Part shown: piece by piece, positions 9,646 through 18,539 of the stretch
Layout: every line of letters starts with the position of its first letter
Numbering within the stretch: the stretch's first letter is position 1
From: Collybiopsis luxurians FD-317 M1
Lineage: Eukaryota > Basidiomycota > Agaricomycetes > Agaricales > Omphalotaceae
Assembly (NCBI GenBank): GCA_000827265.1
Contig: KN834755.1
Span: 920,307-938,845, forward strand
Length of the DNA stretch: 18,539 nt
Direction of reading: 5' to 3'
Notes under the pieces: generated by a model
What the model was told of the DNA's origin: nothing
The model's input: the letters and a program-made list of their open reading frames with translations, nothing else
The model's database searches: none
Translations under genes and position numbers: made by a program

Positions 9646-11636
9646 CTATTTACCTTCAATACCTCTTGGTGCTTGTAATACCTTTGAAGGAGATATTAAT
9701 GCAATATTAAAGTAACCTGGCTCTTTATCATGATAAATACTAACTGTATCTGAGGGACCAAGTTGAGGGAGTTGAGCAGCAACCGAAGCAAGATTCTCCA
9801 AATCTAGTCTCGAAGATGAGGTGATAACTGGACCAGGATTATCAGTTTTGGTATGAGTAACAATTGGAGATAAGAGAGCAGGAGAACTTAAAGGGAGAAT
9901 GGACTGATTACTTCCAGAGGTAGCAAACATAGGAGAAGAATCATACTCCAATTCTTGAGAGAAGCTTGAGTAAGAGATGGATTTCTGTAGAGGAGTTGGT
10001 GGCCATGGAATGGGTGAACCACTGCGCAAATGTGGATTAGAGTAGTTGTGATAGTTCTGGGCAGAATTCCAATTGCAGCTCTGTGAAGGGTAGTGATGAC
10101 ATGAGTTTTGATGAGAATGAGACTGGGATTGAGACTGGGATTGAGACCAGGATCAACAATGATGACAATGATGATGGCTGTATGAATAAGAGTGGGAAGG
10201 ATATTGCAAGTGGGAATGTGAAGATGGTGGTTGATATTCAAAGTGAACAAGTTGTAGTTCCAACTCATGCACCCATGCTTCAGCCTGTTCTCAGTGCCTT
10301 TGCTCCTTATTAAGCTGGGCCTGAAGGTTCCAAAGATATACAAGCTGAAAATTGTTGGTAGCCTGTGCATCTTCATGTTGCTGCACTGCTGGATCAAGCT
10401 GAGCACTAATCTTATTGAGAAGAGTAGCTGCCTGATTTTTTCAGGGCTGTAGATGTAATGGCGCTTCTACTTTGAATGCCTTCATGAGAACCATCTCCTA
10501 GCCTTTTTCCTTTTCCCTCATCTTTTGTTTTCCTGCCTTGACAAACTCAACTTCATCATCCTCATCTTCTGACCCAAATTCTGGTTCATCCTGTACCTCT
10601 GCTACTGCGGCTTTCTCTTTGATTGCCTCCTCTGCTTCCAAAGCATCAAAATACATCTCTGCTTGTTTGCCATCACCATTTGGCTTCAATTTTGCAATTT
10701 CAACAAGCTGGACCTATGGTCAGTATCTAAAAAACCAAAACAAAGGAATCTAACCTGATTAAACTTTGCACCCAAAGGCCATCTGTCCCACTCAGGGAAT
10801 CCATACATTTTCACCCACTTATTATAATCCTCAGTAACCTTGGCCCATCCATTCATTGCAAGTGGCACAATCTTCTTTACCAGCTCTGCAAGCTTTTTGC
10901 ACTCACTCTGACCATATGCCAATGCTCCCTTGGTTCATCCTTTCCTTTTCTTTACTTGCTTCTCACTTTCACTCTCCCCAGAAATATCCTCCTTGTCCTT
11001 TCTTCCACACTTTTTCTTGTTCTTCTCCCTTTCTTTTCCTCCCACTGGCCTCTCACTTAAACTTCTGTCCTTTGACTTGGATATAGCAGTGGCAAAAACC
11101 TGTGTTGGCAAAGGGAGATGAGGCAAAGGTGTGAGGGTGCATGGATCAGGAGGCAGTTGGTATGGAGCAACCGTGATATTCAGTGGGAATGGTGCACCAA
11201 AGTCATCAGGAAGTGTAAGTTGTCAATGATGCTGGGACCTGATGCAGCTGTGTGTACCAGGTCCAGGGAACTGCAAGAGACAACAATAATTTAGATAGGT
11301 GAGTATACAATTTTATGTCACAAAATTCATCTTACTCACAGAGTTACTATGTTGTGCAACAGGTTCTCTTCCATTATCTTGCATGCAGGCCATAGGAGGA
11401 TGAGGAAGACCAGGAGGATACATAGGAGGATAGTGACCTGGAGGACTGTGCTGATGAATAGGCAGATGAGGAAGACCAGGAGGAGGATGAGCAGGAAATG
11501 CATCATGAGCAAGACCAGACATAGACAGTACATGGTATCCCAGCAGTGTGATTTCTCGGCCACTTGCACTGGTGGGGTTGGGCTGTTGACCACTTGCCAT
11601 AGAAAAATTACCCATATTCACTCTCTGTTCAGACAT
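9646..11636 (-). pseudogene. Harbinger ORF1: Myb/SANT-like DNA-binding protein, degenerate
   Basis: In this superfamily the second gene encodes a Myb/SANT-like protein that helps the transposase reach the DNA ends. Exon 1 is 11636-11340 (ATG, MSEQRVNMGNFSM), Pro/His-rich. Intron 11339-11271. Exon 2 is 11270-10755: a basic region, then the trihelix-like domain with ECKKLAELVKKIVPL, NGWAKVTEDYNKW, FPEWDRWPLGAKFNQ. Intron 10754-10708 (47 nt, chosen because it restores the family-like FNQLVEIAK). Exon 3 is 10707-9646: an acidic segment (GSEDEDDEVEF), a coiled-coil-like part (QLDPAVQQHEDAQA, ELELQLVHFEYQ), then Ser/Gln/His-rich repeats. The frame never shifts over about 624 codons, but stops occur at 11223 (TGA), 10935 (TGA), 10498 (TAG), 10441 (TGA), 10291 (TGA) and 10153 (TGA). 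Confidence 0.75.
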
Positions 11637-11960
11637 TGTTGCAAGAGAATTATGCAGGATATTCAATGCGTCGAGTTGTGCAGTGAAACGCCAAGTCAAA
11701 ATTTAAGTATCTAATATTATATATATGTCCTCCATTCCTGAGCAAAATTACGCATCTCTTTCTCAAAGGTTGACTGCTCTGTGAGCATAACAACTTGTAC
11801 TCTCTGAGCATAACTAGCTTTCTGAGCAGACCCACTATGCAGGCTACACACACTATACACACTATGCATCTACGCTGAGCTGCCCAAACTGTTGCATGTG
11901 GAGCTGTCACTTCAATGTCCAAAAATGGACAGGTAAATGTCAAAACCACCTGAAAATGTG

Positions 11961-11990
11961 TTTACAAAGGGGTCAGGACCCCATTGTAAA
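11961..11990. promoter_or_regulatory. Imperfect palindrome upstream of the Myb-like gene
   Basis: Two 14-bp arms, tttacaaaggggtc and gaccccattgtaaa, match as inverted copies at 13 of 14 positions around a 2-nt centre. It sits about 325 bp upstream of the Myb-like start and about 70 bp inside the right inverted end. It may bind the element's own Myb-like protein or transposase (inference). Confidence 0.5.
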
Positions 11991-12061
11991 ACAGAGCTTT
12001 AGGACAGCTCTTGAATTTCAAATATGAGCCTTATTCAGGAACCTGGGCCATTATCCGAGCT

Positions 12062-12117
12062 TCTGAAGTGTTTAATTGCACAATTTCTGGCAATTAATGC
12101 CTACGGGAAGTCATCCA
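12062..12117 (-). repeat. Right inverted end of Harbinger-like element
   Basis: The reverse complement starts tggatgacttcccgtag (12 bases exact to the left end) and, after about 22 extra bases containing the near-palindrome ggcaattaatgcc, continues gcaattaaacacttcaga, which matches 3337-3353 with one gap. Confidence 0.65.
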
Positions 12118-12720
12118 GTAGTGGGATAGTAGAGTAACAAGTCTTCGATCTTGTACATTCCCATATTAATTGACATCCATAAGTGCATAAGCATCTACTC
12201 AACTGGAACATGATCTATTCTGAAGAATGAAACTTAATCACTAACCCTCTGTAACCTAGTTCCTTGAGTTGAGCAATAGAAAATTTGACATCGCAACTTT
12301 TGAAAGCCAGCCAAATTACCCCAAAGATCATTGATATTACGAGTCCGGAATGAAATGAAGGATTCGTCTTTATTGAGTGAGGTTGGTTGTCACGCATGGG
12401 AGAGTGCCTATTCAAATGCTTATGGTTTTCCCTATACATGGTCCGTGGGAGATCTTCTTTGATGTGTCATCTCACGGTCCTTTTTGTGACTGTAACTCCT
12501 CATTTTACCTTCAACCCAATTTCAACTGACCTTTACCGCCTCTCGCATCAGTCAAACACTCACTTTACCAATGGACAATCCTACATCCTTATTCAGCCTC
12601 TCCTTCCCACAATCCAGCACAATGTAGTAGAGCAAAATTCTGATAACTGAACCAAATGTCACATTGATCACTGCACCTTTGCCGATTGAAAATTGAAATT
12701 TCCACTGCCTCTCTCTTCAG
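12118..12720. other. Flank without a supportable gene
   Basis: No family-like coding was seen. It contains the second copy of the 34-bp direct repeat, and base composition begins to change here towards more CG dinucleotides. It ends at a splice-acceptor-like ctctcttcag directly before the transporter fragment, so part of it may be old intron. Confidence 0.4.
12337..12370 (+). repeat. Dispersed 34-bp direct repeat, copy 2
   Basis: Same orientation and 28 of 34 positions identical to 1938-1971. It lies 220 bp beyond the right end of the Harbinger-like element. Family unknown. Confidence 0.45.
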
Positions 12721-13141
12721 GAAAATAACAGCCAAGTACATGTTCTGTGGGAGGACCATTGAAATGATATTTTCCTCAACGGTTTTGATGTTTTAATGTC
12801 GGCTGCAGGAAGTAAGCTTCGATGGTGTAAGTTTTTCACTTTCTCGAAGCAATTGTCATTGTAAACTCATCCACTACTTCGGGACGTATAGGGTTGGATC
12901 CAACTGGTGCTCTCATCGTAAGTGCCTCGCTGCCTCTGCTCGCCTTCCTCGAACTCAAACTGCTTCCCTACTCATCCAGATTGGGGTCGGTATCCTACTA
13001 ACATGGGGCCGTACCATCTATCGCGAACTCAAGCTGCTGGCTGGCAAATCTGCGCCGAACAAGTTTTTGAAGCTCCTTATGTACAATGTGATGACGTTTA
13101 GCAATGAAATAGAGAAGGTGGATACTGTGAGGGCGTATCAT
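12721..13141 (+). pseudogene. Cation diffusion facilitator (CDF) transporter, C-terminal fragment
   Basis: CDF proteins export divalent metals such as Mn or Zn across membranes in exchange for protons. Three exons join in phase: 12721-12826 (VHVLWEDH, stop, NDIFLNGF, LMSAAGSKLRW), intron 12827-12891, 12892-12917 (WLDPTGALI), intron 12918-12979, and 12980-13141 (IGVGILLTWGRTIY, LLAGKSAPNKFL, MTFSNEIEKVDTVRAYH). These cover the late membrane segments and the start of the cytosolic metal-binding domain of fungal CDFs. The WEDHRND motif of the family is broken by TGA at 12760-12762 in the arginine codon. After RAYH the reading no longer resembles the family and stops, so the last part of the domain is missing. 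Upstream membrane segments are absent too. A fragment, not a working gene. Confidence 0.7.
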
Positions 13142-13540
13142 AATCTAGTGTCATATATTCATAAGATATGTTGTTGGTCCACTATACTACATATTAAGCT
13201 TTGAAACAAGATATTGAATTTTTTTCCTTGTCTGCAACCCTCTACAAAGTTATTACATGATGATAGATGAAAATTGCTTACAAAGCCTCCATCGGATGGG
13301 CTCCTGCACCTTGGTCCACTGTTAGGAGAGCCGCCATGAGTATATGTCTAGTTTTGCATGTAGATTCTGAAATCACCACAATTGCTGATACATTCTTCAG
13401 TCCAGCAGAGTGACTTTCCACTTTCTAAGAATCATTAATAGCTTTGCTCACAATGGCATGTGTAACCATGGATTTACAAAGCTTTGAGTCTCTGGCACAT
13501 TGTTTTGAAATGCTGCAGAGATTATATCATTGTACCTTCA
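13142..13540. other. Spacer between the two transporter fragments
   Basis: No gene recognised. AT-rich at first, then mixed. It does not contain the missing end of the CDF domain in any frame I read. Confidence 0.4.
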
Positions 13541-13723
13541 ATGCTTCTGAACCCGGACTCGTATCTGCCGCGCGATTATCGCGGCGGCCTACACTCTCAC
13601 GTTTCTCTATACACAAAGTCGTTAATTTTGGTTACAGCACCACGATTCCACTTCAACGTCCCCGCAGAGATAGTAGGGTTATACAACTACCTCGCCAAAG
13701 ACGAACATGCCTGTCCCCGCAAG
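13541..13723 (+). pseudogene. CDF transporter, N-terminal fragment
   Basis: A 61-codon open block reads MLLNPDSYLPRDYRGGLHSH, then LYTKSLILVTAPRFHFNVPA and EIVGLYNYLAKDEHACPRK. This resembles the cytosolic N-terminus of the fungal CDF type whose C-terminal part lies upstream at 12721-13141. The block ends at a possible donor (gtgaag at 13724), but the expected following exon, which in the family leads into the first membrane segment, was not found before the aquaglyceroporin gene. It has no internal stop and many CG dinucleotides, unlike the repeats to the left. It could be a relic exon of a neighbouring copy, or half of a rearranged gene. The family assignment is from memory of the conserved N-terminal block. 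Confidence 0.55.
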
Positions 13724-14257
13724 GTGAAGTTGCATTTGAATGTGGTGCTGTGCCCATATTAGACTGCTGTATGATTATTTTCAACAGTAGAGGTATCACC
13801 ACTGAGGATCGAAAGGCATTCATTCATAGCTCCTCCTGCCCTCTAGATACCTGATCTTGCGATTTCAGAATTAGACACCGCAGTTTGTTCATCGCAACAA
13901 TGGGGCATCATCACAAAAACCAGGCCGGAGAACTCCCACGCCTCAGACGTGTTACGGGTATCCCGAATGGTCATAATCATTCAAAAAAGACTTGTGTCTC
14001 TTCGCCAATTCGTCAATTTTGCATCGGCTTTGACAGATATAAGCGTAATCAGATACAGATTTTACCGATGCGAACATCTTGCCCCCTACACTCTCGAATC
14101 GACCGGTCGAGCCGGAGGAGCAGTGCTACCGTGGTCACGTAACTCACACCCACAAACAAATGCCCAAGTAAGTATCCCAGAGAATATTTCGAAACTATTC
14201 ATAAAGACATTAAAGGCATTTCACATTTCGTAAATGATAAAATGTAGAGCTAAGGGA
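13724..14257. other. Spacer downstream of the aquaglyceroporin gene
   Basis: Open frames exist on plus (for example 13949-14233) but match nothing I know and have no consistent start or splice structure. The last part serves as the 3' flank of the aquaglyceroporin gene. Confidence 0.4.
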
Positions 14258-15737
14258 TCACACAGGTAGTTCATCATCCTCAGCAAATTTTCTTCTAGCC
14301 TCAGCATCACTGGAGAGCCCGATAATGAACGAGATCGGCAGAAGGACACATGAACGCATTAGATAAGTAACGGCAGTGTAGAATGTAGAAATAAAGTACT
14401 CACGGCTTGTTCACTATACTGTCCTTCCCGTTGTAAAGGAGAACATCGTAAAACATGGCCCCAGCTTGGGCACCGAGTATCGTGGCGATAATTGGACACC
14501 ACAACCAGTATTGACTGTAAAAAATACAGGTAAGCGGCGAAAAGTGGGAGCACGGAAAACTTGTCGCACTTCCTAAACGTGAACACTTCCTTGCCGTACC
14601 CGGCCATGGCTGTCAGCATTCGGGGTCCGAGATCTCGAGCTGGGTTAACCGCAAAACCTTTGTTCGACACACTTAGCCAACGGCTACCAAAAAAATGCGC
14701 AAGGAATTTATGCATACCTGTTTCCATACCCAAGCAGCCTGCGATCCCCAAGAATAATACGAATATCACGAGAGGGAGCATTCCTGCCGGTGGGGCATTG
14801 GATTTGTCAAGCACAGCGAACAGGACGATGACGAGGATAGCGGTGCCCAAAAATTCTGAGAAGAAGCACGAAACGTTCGTCATGTAATCAAGCTGGTAGC
14901 AATCAGTCAACAAAGTCAACGCGGTTAGGATCCAGAGTGACGACTTACGGCGTAAGTGGAGAATATGCCGGCAGTCTTGAGGGTCCTGATACCGCTTCCC
15001 CCTTCGTATATGTCGATGGCGTGGAAGTAATTGGCGTAGACGATAGCTGCGCCAACAACACCGCCCATAAGCTGTCCGAAGATGTATCCTGTGCGTCGTT
15101 ATCGTTAAGAGAAGGGATTGAGACGACCTAGAGATTACGTCCTGACCTGGCACCTTTTTCCAAGGAAATCCTCTCCAAGTCGCGAATGCTAGGGTAACCT
15201 ATACAATTACAGACAGCGAGGTCAAGATACTAGATCTAGGAATGAAAATGTCAAGCGTACAGCAGGGTTAATATGACCACCAGAGATACCTCCGGAGACC
15301 CAGACTCCAAGACCTGCACCTACGGGACCGCAGAAAAATATTAATAAAGGTTGTACGAAGAGTGAGCGAGTGGAGTTCTCACCGACAGCAAATCCAAAAC
15401 TGATAGACAGGTATTCACCCTTGGGACTAGAGGTAACCGCAGCATTGCTCGACAGGACAGCCTGGCTGATAGCACCAGTTCCAAAGATGACTAGGATCAT
15501 AACTCCGGCAAATTCAGCGGCTATCTCGCGAATGATCTGCCTGATAGCGACGAGGAGGGAGGAAAATAATTAGAAAAGACGGTCCTTGGGAAGTCGTCGG
15601 AGAGAAGTTCCTTACCGATAGTTCCACCACCAATTTGGACACTCCGAGACGTGCGTCTCATCATGCCTAAACTCCCCACTTTCAACGGGCGGGCATGGAG
15701 AGGGAGAGGCAGCGGATTCTATCGAGGATTTAGTCAT
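14258..15737 (-). CDS. Aquaglyceroporin (major intrinsic protein), 318 aa, nine exons
   Basis: A membrane channel for water, glycerol or other small neutral solutes. Exons: 15737-15616, 15540-15383, 15319-15261, 15198-15147, 15088-14949, 14892-14718, 14657-14570, 14514-14404, 14309-14258. All introns are GT-AG (55-94 nt) and total coding length is 957 nt with no stop, strong support for this model. Residues: polar N-terminus 1-40, six membrane helices near 46-68, 84-103, 132-152, 187-206, 214-233 and 267-290. The first pore loop is GGHINPAVT (NPA at 111-113), the second [13 protein letters not shown] (NPA at 240-242). Phe 237, Arg 243 and Asp 244 match the glycerol-channel pattern in the selectivity region; Asp after NPAR is the usual mark separating glycerol channels from strict water channels. 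The short acidic tail ends EDDELPV. No defect seen. Water versus glycerol preference is inferred from motifs only. Confidence 0.92.
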
Positions 15738-15960
15738 TTGGAAGTAGACTGGTAAGAAATCAGAACTCGAGAGGGCTGGGGTATCCGAATCCGAGAGGTT
15801 CGAGCTTTAAATCGTGCAACTAGGCCATCGGACATGCTTAGACGCGACACGACCTGAAAAGTCAAAGGGTCGGCTCCCATAGACAGGCAGCCTGCAGGTA
15901 GAGTCACTACCGGTCGACTGTTTCGAGTAAGTCCTGTTTTCCCTATAGGGAATAATGCTT
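15738..15960 (-). promoter_or_regulatory. Probable promoter region of the aquaglyceroporin gene
   Basis: Reading on minus, a TATA-like atttaaag (TTTAAA at 15806-15811) lies about 70 bp before the start codon, followed by a pyrimidine-rich stretch typical of fungal transcription start regions. A perfect 14-bp palindrome ttccctatagggaa is at 15939-15952. No specific factor can be named. Confidence 0.4.
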
Positions 15961-17952
15961 GTATGCGTTCAATTGGCTTTGTACATTCGCTAGCACGGCG
16001 TCTCTTGTCTATCCCTTGATTTTTTTTTCTTATTGCTCCTTAAGTACCCTTGTTGATTCCGCCGCCGCTAGATGTTTTTTAAAAACATGCCGTCACTCTC
16101 TTAACCGTTCTCATTCTATTGTATTTGATCCAGGGGATTTTCGCGCATTAGTGCTAATAATGCTCAAGACCTGATTTGTTTACAGATACTAAAGCTGACC
16201 GCGACGATGGGCTTGTCAAGCGGAAATTATCTTCACCCGATATTAATGCTGCTGAGACCTGGATTGTTCACAGACATTGAATTTTACCGCGAGCATGGGC
16301 TTGTCATGGAGGAATTCAATTATCTTCAACCGATATCCGAATACTCAAAATTGGTCTCGATAATCCCCGTCCAGCCTTTGGGTACCTCCGAGGTCCGTGC
16401 AAGGCAAAAAAAATACCATGCTCGCGATCCTTCTTTGGCAGTCAATTTGTGATTCATAAGCGTAAAAATCTGCCTGTAATAATCAGTCAATCCCAGCTAG
16501 CAAAAAAACTATTGACCACAAGAAGCCCTGCGGCGATTTACAGCGATGATCAAGGGTAGTGACACTGCTAAAAGCAAAGAGAAGAATAAGAGTCCAATCT
16601 TACTTTCGCCGCTACCATCTCTAAACTTTCGCTGGAATTTTTAGCCCGGTGTCGTACAAGAGCAGCTCGTTCGCGTTTATGCCTGAGGTGGATGTAATTC
16701 AGGCCCCTTACGTCCATATAGTGGGATGTCATTTCTAGCTTAGAACTAAACGCCAGAACAAAAGAACGTACATGAGCAGGGAAAAAAGAAAATGGCTCGA
16801 AATAAGTGTGGTAAGTAGTGTGCCCGGAAAGATCTCTTTGATAGCCAACCTACCACGCGTTCCTCTCTTGACGGCGACAAAATATATCCAAGCAGGATTA
16901 ATTCTCTTGCTTTCTGTTTGGTGTTCATGGAGAAACAAATTAGACTTACCTACTCCCGGACGAAGCTCTGGCCAATCGAGTGACGCGCGCCAAAGACGGC
17001 CTAGAACGAGTTAGATGTCATTCGAACCTGGCTCATTTATCATCCGAGTTGTGGTACATGGAACTTCGTATAATCAGCAAGTCAGGCAAGTACGCCGGTA
17101 GCCATTTCGGTGCGATAGAAGTTACTAGCCATTATGACCTTGTCCCTCCAGAGCATTCAAACCGGGGATGCTGCAGTTGGAATCTCTTTGCTTAAATCAA
17201 TGTCAGCTCATGAATTCGGTGCAAAAAAATTACGATGCCGCATTTGGCCATTAGACGCTCAAGTAGATTTTGGCAAGTCAGATCCATTAGTTTACCCGGC
17301 CCGATATTTAAACAGAGTCTCTCTTTCTCATGTTCAATTTATCTATCTTAGCTCATTCAACCGACGGAGGGTGTTATAATAAGGGACGGATTGGGATAGA
17401 GATTAAAGGTCCTTAGGTCCTCCTCGCTCTTGGTGTCACTGTCTTGAAAACTTTCGGTCAAGTTCTTCGTCCGACGTCGCTCAGGGGCTTGACTATTAGG
17501 GCCTCTGCACTCCGTGAATCCGTACCAAAATTTTTTTCGATCTTTAATCACGCATATCCTTTTGGTCCAGTATCTTCGATAATAGTACAATGGAAACCTT
17601 TCACAACAGAAGTGTACACCTCGGGCATGTATGCGAAAGAAGAACTACACGCCACCGGGAAAACATACTGACCGACGTCTATTGGAGACGATAGAAGCCA
17701 GACCGAGATCGATTTTCCAAATTCTCGATGCTTACGAGCTCACTGAGGGTTTGGAAGGAGAGAATTTTCTTTTGCCTGCCAGGTCTGCTGTCATCGAGAA
17801 CTGATAACTCGGCCAATCGGAACTCACTGGGATGTTCAAGTTGCAAATATTTTTTCTTTGCAATTCACGTCACAGTCAGGATCAGAATTGAACGAAAAAC
17901 GGTGTGTGTGTGCTTTAACACGCTTGCACAATGTCAATGGTAGGCTACCCCC
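15961..17952. other. CpG-richer region without a supportable gene
   Basis: Only short open frames on both strands (for example near 16207-16452 plus, 16735-16938 minus, 17444-17671 plus), none with recognisable motifs or a convincing splice pattern. It contains the diverged duplication at 16198-16336. A run of gt repeats at 17902-17912 and an ATG at 17931 precede the next candidate frame. Confidence 0.4.
16198..16336 (+). repeat. Diverged tandem duplication, 46/51-bp units 88 bp apart
   Basis: 16198-16243 and 16286-16336 share accgcga, then atgggcttgtca, then attatcttca and cgatat in the same order, with a short insertion in the second copy. Not coding in any frame I can support. Confidence 0.6.
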
Positions 17953-18309
17953 TTGGATGTTCACCCTAACGAAAGAATGTGGGGCACAATAAAGTCAAAT
18001 ATCCTGCCGATAAAGGTTCACGGAGTTTGGGGTGATCTGACGGCAGATTGGGGAGTGCTGACGAAAGATTTCGTACCACAATGCCCCTTAATCCCTCTGC
18101 CCAAATCTCCCATGAAGGAACCAGGTCCATCTAAGTTTGAACCCTCTGAGGCACCTTCTCGGTCGAGTCTGCGCGCCGTGACATCCGTACGCAAGCCTGG
18201 GCACGTACCCTCGCTTTCGTGCCTGAAGCGGATAGAGTTACCGGTGCAGTACGCCACGCTGTCTAGAGAGTGTTCCCTTGTTCATGAGCTGAAGAGACAA
18301 CTTTGCTAG
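17953..18309 (+). CDS. Doubtful open frame, 118 codons, unknown
   Basis: I do not recognise it. The frame opens at ATG 17953 (an ATG at 17990 is also possible) and ends at 18307-18309. The middle is rich in Ser, Pro and charged residues (LPKSPMKEPGPSKFEPSEAP), and the end is helix-like (YATLSRECSLVHELKRQL). A protein-like reading may go on beyond 18300 in another frame, which would need an intron or a sequence error. A minus frame overlaps at 18018-18257. It could be the first exon of a host gene running off the right edge, or chance. Confidence 0.25.
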   Translation: MDVHPNERMWGTIKSNILPIKVHGVWGDLTADWGVLTKDFVPQCPLIPLPKSPMKEPGPSKFEPSEAPSRSSLRAVTSVRKPGHVPSLSCLKRIELPVQYATLSRECSLVHELKRQLC

Positions 18310-18539
18310 GACAAGCGGAATTCTGGATGCCAGGAAAACAGTCGGGTACCTTGTACTACGAAAAGGAGGTGCCACAAGGCATTGTCAAAAGTCATCATCT
18401 GCTATTGTCTGCTATTCACTCAGCAGAGGGGGATCGAGGCATCGTCCAAATCCTTGCTCCGGTGTCACCTATCTATTTACCTCCAGCAGCTCTCCGTAAC
18501 TCACCGATATTGTATATAAGCCACCAGCTCGATCTCTAG

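Larger units (their letters stand above)
3321..12117. mobile_element. PIF/Harbinger-like DNA transposon, degenerate, interrupted by a second transposon
   Basis: The element is bounded by matching inverted ends (3321-3353 and 12062-12117) and carries the two genes typical of this superfamily: a DDE transposase (plus) and a Myb/SANT-like protein (minus). The genes converge, with stop codons 29 bp apart (9614-9616 and 9646-9648). Subtracting the nested 4756-bp element and its extra 9-bp copy leaves about 4.03 kb, a normal size for a two-gene Harbinger element. Both genes carry several in-frame stops, so it cannot mobilise itself. I could not settle the 3-bp target duplication expected for the superfamily, so the outermost few bases are uncertain. 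Confidence 0.75.

Noticed and set aside
10120..10160. Short tandem gagactgggatt-like repeat, possible microsatellite
   Set aside because: It is explained by the Ser-Gln repeats encoded in the Myb-like gene's third exon.
9888..10406. 172-codon minus open frame rich in Ile and His
   Set aside because: It is a shifted reading of Myb-like exon 3; the true frame keeps one phase over 354 codons and shows acidic and coiled-coil-like blocks.
1938..12370. Idea that the 34-bp direct repeats are LTRs of a retrotransposon
   Set aside because: Similarity is only 34 bp, no tg...ca ends, primer site, or reverse transcriptase-like coding lies between them.
14359..15153. 264-codon uninterrupted minus frame in the aquaglyceroporin gene
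   Set aside because: It reads through introns; the nine-exon model gives both NPA motifs and continuous helices, while the open frame has unrelated residues at intron positions.
16568..16732. Minus open frame with a charged, protein-like reading
   Set aside because: Only 54 codons, no recognised motif and no convincing splice partner.

Overview
The window looks like a basidiomycete (Agaricomycete) genome segment. Support comes from many short GT-AG introns of about 47-94 nt, an aquaglyceroporin gene split into nine small exons, and transposon families I associate with mushroom-forming fungi. The genus cannot be fixed from the sequence.

Region 1-3320 is repeat-like and CpG-poor. It holds the broken 5' part of an unrecognised multi-exon gene running off the left edge (1-1099, minus), two hairpins just upstream of that gene, and about 2 kb of AT-rich sequence without a gene.

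Region 3321-12117 is a nested pair of dead DNA transposons. The outer one is a PIF/Harbinger-like element with inverted ends, a transposase gene on the plus strand and a convergent gene on the minus strand for a Myb/SANT-like partner protein. Its transposase gene is cut in two by a 4756-bp Mutator-like element (4567-9322). The inner element has 28-bp inverted ends, exact 9-bp target-site duplications (tactgttag), 21-bp-period subterminal repeats and a decayed DDE transposase on the minus strand. Removing the inner element and one 9-bp copy rejoins the Harbinger reading frame in phase.

Region 12118-14257 is a transition zone. It holds two fragments of one cation-efflux (CDF) transporter type, both on plus, with the C-terminal piece upstream of the N-terminal piece. 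Neither forms a working gene.

Region 14258-15737 is the only gene I judge intact: a 318-residue major intrinsic protein with both NPA motifs and the NPARD signature of aquaglyceroporins. Its nine exons join in frame. The remaining 15738-18539 is CpG-richer, unique-looking sequence with a possible promoter, a diverged 46-51 bp duplication and one doubtful open frame near the right edge.

Across every broken gene, nearly all in-frame stops are TGA, several at positions where the families carry arginine. This fits CGA to TGA (CpG to TpG) decay of methylated repeats, and the intact aquaglyceroporin gene beyond the repeat block still uses CGA codons.
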